From NORP309 sp045107085 (GTDB lineage Bacteria > Pseudomonadota > Gammaproteobacteria > Xanthomonadales > Marinicellaceae), in NCBI GenBank assembly GCA_045107085.1, contig JBGCFT010000028.1, positions 1 through 63,871 of the forward strand: a stretch of 63,871 nt of DNA, written 5' to 3'. The notes under the pieces are model-generated. The model was given only the letters and a program-made list of their open reading frames with translations. It made no database searches and had not been told where the DNA came from. Both the position numbers and the translations under genes were made by a program. Of this stretch, positions 61,245 to 63,871 are shown one piece after another (the first letter of the stretch is position 1; each line of letters opens with the position of its first letter).

Positions 61245-62720
61245 TTACTTCTTTATTAGTTGACGAATTTTAATATTAAATCCAGCAAAAAACAATGTCA
61301 TAAAAGGGCTTAACCAATTGAATATGGCATAGGCAAAATAATCCTCTACTTTGACACCAAGTACTCCAGAATGATAGGCACCACATGTGTTCCAAGGTAC
61401 AAGAGCGGATGTCACAGTTCCCGTATCTTCTAGGGTTCTACTGAGGTTTTCTGGTGCTAAGTCACGATCACGATAGGCTTTTTCGTACATTTTACCAGGG
61501 ATAACAATGGCCAAATATTGATCAGATGCGATTACATTTAATCCAACACAACTCATAACTGTACTTGAAAATAGTCCAAAAATAGACTTTGCCATTTTCA
61601 ATAAAGCTTGAGTGATTCTTTCTAAAGCACCAATACCATCCATAATTCCGCCAAAAGTCATGGCACAAATGATGAGAAATATGGTCCACATCATGCCAAT
61701 GATTCCACCGGATGAAAATAATTCATTTAACATTTCATTATCAGTCACAATGGTAGTATCTAAAAAGACTGCGTTGAAAATAGTTTTAATTTTAGAGGCA
61801 TTAAGAGAATTCACAACATCACCTTGAAAAATTAGAGCAAAAATTGCAGCAAGGGTTACACCTACTGCTAAAGCAATTAATGGTTTTGTTTTCAGAACAA
61901 TTAAGGCGACCACGACAGCCGGAACTATAAAGAGCAGCGGAGTTATATTAAATGTATTATCAATGACTACTAGTAGATGACTGACATCAGCATTACCAGT
62001 TGTTTCTAAATTTGTACTGATAAAAATAAAGACAATAATCGTAATTATAATCGTTGGCACTGTTGTATAGGTCATATAGCGAATATGGGTAAATAAGTCA
62101 GTACCTGCCATAGCTGGGGCTAAGTTAGTGGTGTCACTCAACGGTGACATTTTATCACCAAAATAAGCACCTGAAATCACAGCACCAGCCACCATACCTG
62201 TTGGGATTCCTAGTGCCGTGCCTATTCCTATTAGAGCGATTCCTACAGTAGCTGAAGTGGTCCAAGAGCTACCTGTAGCGATAGATATTATTATGGCAAT
62301 GATGACAGAGGCGGGTAAAAATACTTCTGGGCTCAAAACTTTAAGTCCATAATAAACCATGGCGGGAATAATACCGCTGATGAGCCAAGTACCAGATAAA
62401 GCGCCCACTAATATCAAGATAAAAATAGGGACCATGATTTTTTTAAGGTTTTCTATGACTTCTTTTACCATTATTTTAGTTGTTACTTTGTTTAAGTAAC
62501 CCAAAAGAAGAGCAATAAGTGCACATATTAGAAGTATGAATTGATTTGAATAGTCGCCTAAATATACGCTATCAGCAAGCAAAATATTATGTGCCAACAT
62601 CCCCATGAGTACTACAACTGGGATTATTGCTTCGAAAAGGCTTAATTTTTTATTAGAGATAATAGTTTGATCTTGAATTTTAGTTTCGGACAGGTTGTCT
62701 TCGTCTTCGTGATTTTGCAT
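61245..62720 (-). CDS. NhaC-family sodium/proton antiporter
   Basis: A 491-residue membrane antiporter with about 11-12 helices. The typical segments are TGSSWTTSATVGIALIGIGT, the GAYFGDKMSPLSDTTNLAP motif diagnostic of NhaC, and EDTGTVTSALVPWNTCGAYH near the C terminus. It would exchange Na+ for H+, or malate/lactate in MleN-type members. Together with the CPA1 exchanger at 13901 it gives this stretch two unrelated sodium exporters. Confidence 0.92.
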   Translation of the reverse strand: MQNHEDEDNLSETKIQDQTIISNKKLSLFEAIIPVVVLMGMLAHNILLADSVYLGDYSNQFILLICALIALLLGYLNKVTTKIMVKEVIENLKKIMVPIFILILVGALSGTWLISGIIPAMVYYGLKVLSPEVFLPASVIIAIIISIATGSSWTTSATVGIALIGIGTALGIPTGMVAGAVISGAYFGDKMSPLSDTTNLAPAMAGTDLFTHIRYMTYTTVPTIIITIIVFIFISTNLETTGNADVSHLLVVIDNTFNITPLLFIVPAVVVALIVLKTKPLIALAVGVTLAAIFALIFQGDVVNSLNASKIKTIFNAVFLDTTIVTDNEMLNELFSSGGIIGMMWTIFLIICAMTFGGIMDGIGALERITQALLKMAKSIFGLFSSTVMSCVGLNVIASDQYLAIVIPGKMYEKAYRDRDLAPENLSRTLEDTGTVTSALVPWNTCGAYHSGVLGVKVEDYFAYAIFNWLSPFMTLFFAGFNIKIRQLIKK

Positions 62721-62779
62721 AATGTTATTTTAGAAAAATATTGAAAACATATCTTAAACGTTAAAACAACACGAAGTCA

Positions 62780-62802
62780 ATGGCTTAATTTTCATAAGCC
62801 AT
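62780..62802 (-). other. Small hairpin upstream of nhaC
   Basis: ATGGCTTA and TAAGCCAT form a perfect eight-base stem around a seven-base loop, in the 196-base gap between gspB and nhaC. There is no T run, so termination is doubtful; it could be part of the nhaC leader. I see no clear promoter or other gene in this gap. Confidence 0.3.
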
Positions 62803-62916
62803 AATGGTTGCTTAAGTTACGCTTTTGAACTCGAGTGTTGTGCGAGCTATCAATCAACCAATACTATTATTTAGGATTAGTTGATTAATAAGTACTTTTT
62901 AATATTGTAGGGATAT

Positions 62917-63753
62917 TTATAAGTTAGGAATAAGAAATGTTTGGTTGTTAAATTCCAATAATACTCCATCTCTGATTATTTCTTTTACCAAAATTTCTTC
63001 TTCTATATAATCATTGACATGGAACTTAGTGCCATTAATTACAGCGACTCTACTTTCTGGATTTTCATCATAAATGTGTATATTCAAAGTGAATTTCGGT
63101 AATTCTTTTCTGACTGAAAAAGGCAGTTGATAAACGTATAAATATTCTTGTTTAGGTACAGTCGGTTTTTTTTCAGTGTTTTGAGCGCTTTGATTTTTTG
63201 GTAAACTTAATTCTATCATTGGCTTTTCACTTTTAGGTTCTTTTGACTGACTTTGATTTTGTTGAATGGGTTGACTGTTATTGTTATTTTCAATCCTTTT
63301 GTTTTTGGTAGTAGCTGCCAATTCAGTATTTTGAGTATCATTAATTGCAGGTTCAGTGATAATTTTAGTTTGAGGTGCGGTTTTTGGTTTGTTTTTCAGT
63401 TCAACTAATTGCTGCTTGACAGATTCGTTGTTTGGCTTTTCTATTTTCTTGGCTTGCACCTTCTCAAGATTCGCTGATTCTGATACATTATTATTGACTG
63501 AAGGAGTAGACAACTCATTAACTGTTATCTCATTGTTTGTATCGATTTCAAGTGAACCTTCTGGCTGGCTATTGATATACTTGTAGCCAAAATAGAGAAT
63601 TATTGCGGTTATAATAATCAAAAATAAAAACATAAAAAAACCAGATTTTGAAGCGCTTTTCTTATCGCTAAAATTAAAGTTATCTATAGATGTATTATTG
63701 TGATCATCTCGTTTGTCTGATGATTTTTTTAATGAGTCCAATATTGTTGACAT
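62917..63753 (-). CDS. gspB: Type II secretion assembly protein GspB
   Basis: A 278-residue inner-membrane protein. It has a short cytoplasmic start (MSTILDSLKKSSDKR), one membrane helix (FFMFLFLIIITAIILYFGYKY, about 39-60), a long Gln/Asn/Lys/Thr linker (about 70-200) and a C-terminal domain (about 205-278) with LPFSVRKELPKFTLNIHIYDE and the closing GVLLEFNNQTFLI. These features match GspB/ExeB, which with GspA helps the secretin cross or insert through peptidoglycan. It lies six bases downstream of a GspA-type gene. Confidence 0.85.
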   Translation of the reverse strand: MSTILDSLKKSSDKRDDHNNTSIDNFNFSDKKSASKSGFFMFLFLIIITAIILYFGYKYINSQPEGSLEIDTNNEITVNELSTPSVNNNVSESANLEKVQAKKIEKPNNESVKQQLVELKNKPKTAPQTKIITEPAINDTQNTELAATTKNKRIENNNNSQPIQQNQSQSKEPKSEKPMIELSLPKNQSAQNTEKKPTVPKQEYLYVYQLPFSVRKELPKFTLNIHIYDENPESRVAVINGTKFHVNDYIEEEILVKEIIRDGVLLEFNNQTFLIPNL

Positions 63754-63759
63754 AGTATT

Positions 63760-63871
63760 TTATTTAAGTGTTGGTCCGTTATAAGCATTAAGGCTCAATG
63801 CCATTTGAGTTTCAGAGCCAATGATTCCATCAGCCAATAAAGCATTATCTTGTTGGAATTGAATTATCCAA
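63760..63871 (-). CDS. gspA: GspA/ExeA-type protein, C-terminal fragment
   Basis: Only the last 36 residues lie in the window: IIQFQQDNALLADGIIGSET and then QMALSLNAYNGPTLK before the TAA at 63760-63762. This matches the end of a peptidoglycan-binding domain 1 ('vkaFQ..n.L.aDGivG..T'), which closes GspA/ExeA proteins after their AAA ATPase part. Position directly upstream of gspB supports gspA. The ATPase lies beyond the right edge. Confidence 0.75.
   Translation of the reverse strand, partial: WIIQFQQDNALLADGIIGSETQMALSLNAYNGPTLK

Overview
The window is AT-rich chromosomal DNA, densely packed with genes on both strands. It reads as a gammaproteobacterium. Markers are plsB, hslVU, bamD, rluD, clpB, rsmJ, a type II secretion gspAB pair, tandem dsbA genes next to a cytochrome c4-like gene, and a tdk-fmt-rsmB-DUF4390-ntrY cluster. 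The low GC, the HslV propeptide and the fmt-rsmB-DUF4390-ntrY order would fit a Marinicella-like lineage near the Xanthomonadales. That placement is inference, not something the sequence proves. I see no rRNA, tRNA, CRISPR array, insertion sequence or prophage.

Layout. 1-3059: the end of hemN, a small secreted protein, and a membrane protein followed by an ABC-2 exporter behind a near-consensus promoter. 3074-9718 (minus strand): RhlE-type helicase, plsB, a lipoprotein, and hslVU behind a heat-shock-type promoter. 9799-15793 (plus): a very large hybrid sensor kinase with a periplasmic propeller, a CPA1 antiporter and a membrane protein. 15836-22210: tandem dodecins, a FolM-like reductase divergent from a MidA-like methyltransferase, a second ABC exporter, two DsbA proteins and a c4-type cytochrome. 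22522-27973: rmuC, rsmJ, gltA, rpmE2, then an ECF-sigma operon with a DUF4252 protein. 28054-33995 (plus): phosphatase, cyclophilin, diguanylate cyclase, then an MCE lipid-transport operon. 34064-42296: marC, bamD, rluD, a DUF11 surface protein, pgeF, clpB with a heat-shock-type promoter and a strong bidirectional terminator, a lipoprotein and a DUF1232 protein.

42307-47110 (minus) is the most unusual part. It is a five-gene, mostly overlapping operon: an OmpR-type regulator, a coiled-coil protein, an inner-membrane protein with a cytoplasmic roadblock/longin-like region and a periplasmic OmpA-type end, a Ras-like small GTPase with Phe at the catalytic Gln position, and a soluble hybrid histidine kinase. 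It looks like a cell-wall-to-cytoplasm signalling unit that combines a eukaryote-like GTPase switch with a phosphorelay.

47156-54797 is a chain of seven overlapping genes (tdk, fmt, rsmB, DUF4390, ntrY-like kinase, sulfotransferase, aldehyde dehydrogenase). The ntrX regulator expected after ntrY is absent. 54967-63871 holds a five-repeat DUF3011 secreted protein, a peptide-binding protein, glutamate-cysteine ligase, an M28 peptidase, an LpxL-type acyltransferase, an NhaC antiporter and the gspB/gspA pair at the right edge.

Regulatory features worth attention are the matched sigma-32-like promoters of hslVU and clpB, the terminator-like hairpins that sit directly against the start codons of both acyltransferase genes, and a dodecin promoter with an 18-base palindrome at its predicted start site.
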